A stretch of DNA of 64,000 nt, from contig CAZTIG010000002.1 of assembly GCA_964613665.1 (NCBI GenBank), positions 1 through 64,000 of the forward strand, in the 5' to 3' direction. Source of the stretch: CAZQFV01 sp964613665 (GTDB lineage Bacteria > Chloroflexota > Chloroflexia > DTKN01). Positions 63,431 through 64,000 of the stretch are shown here, piece after piece. The notes under the pieces were generated by a model, which made no database searches, was not told where the DNA came from, and was given only the letters and a program-made list of their open reading frames with translations. The position numbers were made by a program, and so were the translations under genes. Each line of letters begins with the position of its first letter. Within the stretch, counting starts at the first letter, position 1.

Positions 63431-64000
63431 TTACAGCTCCTCCTCCGGCTCTTCCTCCTCTTCCTCCTCCTCGCCGGCCGTGACCGTCGGAGGCAGTATC
63501 GTGGCACCGCTGCGGATCCGGGCTTCCAGGGCCTGCGCGAGCTCGGGGTGCTGGCGCAGGTACTCCCGTGCCCCCTCGCGCCCCTGCCCAAGCCGCTCCT
63601 CGCCAAAATAGTAGAACGAGCCGGTCTTGGTGACAGGGCCCAGGTCCAAGCCCACGTCCAGCAGGTTCCCCTCTTTGGAGATGCCCTCGTTGTAGATGAT
63701 GTCGAACTCGGCCTGGCGGAAGGGCGGCGCCACCTTGTTCTTGACCACCTTGACCCGCACGCGGCTGCCGATGACCTCGGTCCCCTTCTTGATTGCCTCC
63801 AGGCGGCGGATGTCCAGCCGCACCGAGGCGTAGAACTTTAGTGCCTTGCCGCCGGTAGTTGTCTCGGGGTTGCCGAACATCACCCCGATCTTTTCCCGTA
63901 GTTGGTTGATAAAGACCACGGCCGTCCTGGACTTGCTGATCGCGCCGGAGAGCTTGCGCAGGGCCTGCGACATCATGCGCGCCTGCATGCCGGGAAGTGA
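63431..64000 (-). CDS. recA: RecA recombinase, C-terminal part (5' end outside the window)
   Basis: The last 189 codons are present; the start lies beyond position 64000. MMSQALRKLSGAISKSRTAVVFINQLREKIGVMFGNPETTTGGKALKFYASVRLDIRR matches the RecA core, with loop L2 at FGNPETTTGG. The C-terminal domain continues to an acidic tail with runs of Glu, as usual. RecA forms the ATP-dependent strand-exchange filament on single-stranded DNA and triggers LexA cleavage. Confidence 0.97.
   Translation of the reverse strand, partial: SLPGMQARMMSQALRKLSGAISKSRTAVVFINQLREKIGVMFGNPETTTGGKALKFYASVRLDIRRLEAIKKGTEVIGSRVRVKVVKNKVAPPFRQAEFDIIYNEGISKEGNLLDVGLDLGPVTKTGSFYYFGEERLGQGREGAREYLRQHPELAQALEARIRSGATILPPTVTAGEEEEEEEEPEEEL

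Overview
The window is high-GC bacterial DNA with dense, tightly spaced, bacterial-type operons. I read it as a member of the Chloroflexota, probably an anaerobic or facultative Anaerolineae-like lineage. The reasons are lipoproteins with Thr/Pro-rich linkers after the lipobox, the set of ferredoxin- and heterodisulfide-reductase-like redox genes, and heptameric intergenic repeats. This placement is an inference; there is no rRNA gene to confirm it. Twelve candidate sigma-70-type promoters with 16 or 17 bp spacers can be read directly. I saw no tRNA, rRNA or CRISPR array.

Left part (1-10 kb): the 5' tip of a secreted protein, a glycosyltransferase, a cyclophilin lipoprotein, smpB with an Lnt-like membrane nitrilase that lacks its catalytic Cys, a ParB-like protein with an Arg/Asp-rich tract, a LonB-type protease, and a sugar-binding-type lipoprotein that appears to be expressed from a leaderless mRNA. 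Two copies of a 165-bp miniature transposable element, each with perfect 9-bp target duplications, sit in the divergent promoter regions at about 0.4 and 10.0 kb.

Centre (10.4-29.3 kb): one long co-directional run of twelve genes, which is the most striking part of the window. It encodes a two-subunit class I fumarase, HdrC, HdrB, HdrA, a second HdrA, a large PDZ/GAF histidine kinase, a 1487-residue HdrA-GltD-HdrA fusion, MvhD, an FdhB/FrhB-like iron-sulfur flavoprotein partner, and a TfrB/TfrA-like fumarate reductase pair. Together they look like a flavin-based electron-bifurcating (or confurcating) complex tied to malate/fumarate/succinate interconversion. A hairpin followed by T residues closes the run, and a possible attenuator lies in its leader.

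Convergent to this (29.3-34.4 kb) is a tungstate/molybdate uptake region: WtpB, WtpA, a four-repeat molybdopterin-oxidoreductase-like lipoprotein, and a GntR-type regulator with a periplasmic-binding-protein-like sensor behind a consensus promoter and a palindromic operator. No transporter ATPase is present. Next (34.5-40.3 kb) is a minus-strand operon: yqeY, the 7TM-HD phosphodiesterase pgpH, a YbeY-DgkA fusion and two glycosyltransferases.

From 40.5 to 47.0 kb, a six-gene operon holds butyrate kinase, phosphotransbutyrylase and a four-part 2-oxoacid:ferredoxin oxidoreductase whose ferredoxin subunit is fused to a GltD-like flavoprotein. It reads as an ATP-yielding route from (branched-chain) 2-oxoacids to fatty acids. 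From 48 to 54 kb on the minus strand lie an ABC-F ATPase, a 2-hydroxyacyl-CoA dehydratase-type activase with two COG3580/3581-like partners, and a lipoprotein. From 54 to 64 kb come a CDP-alcohol phosphatidyltransferase, an HExxH membrane protein and a tandem GNAT protein. The remaining minus-strand genes are pyrG, an UPF0173 hydrolase, a zinc-ribbon membrane protein, a thioredoxin-like protein, recX, an acyl-CoA dehydrogenase, and the 3' part of recA, which runs off the window.
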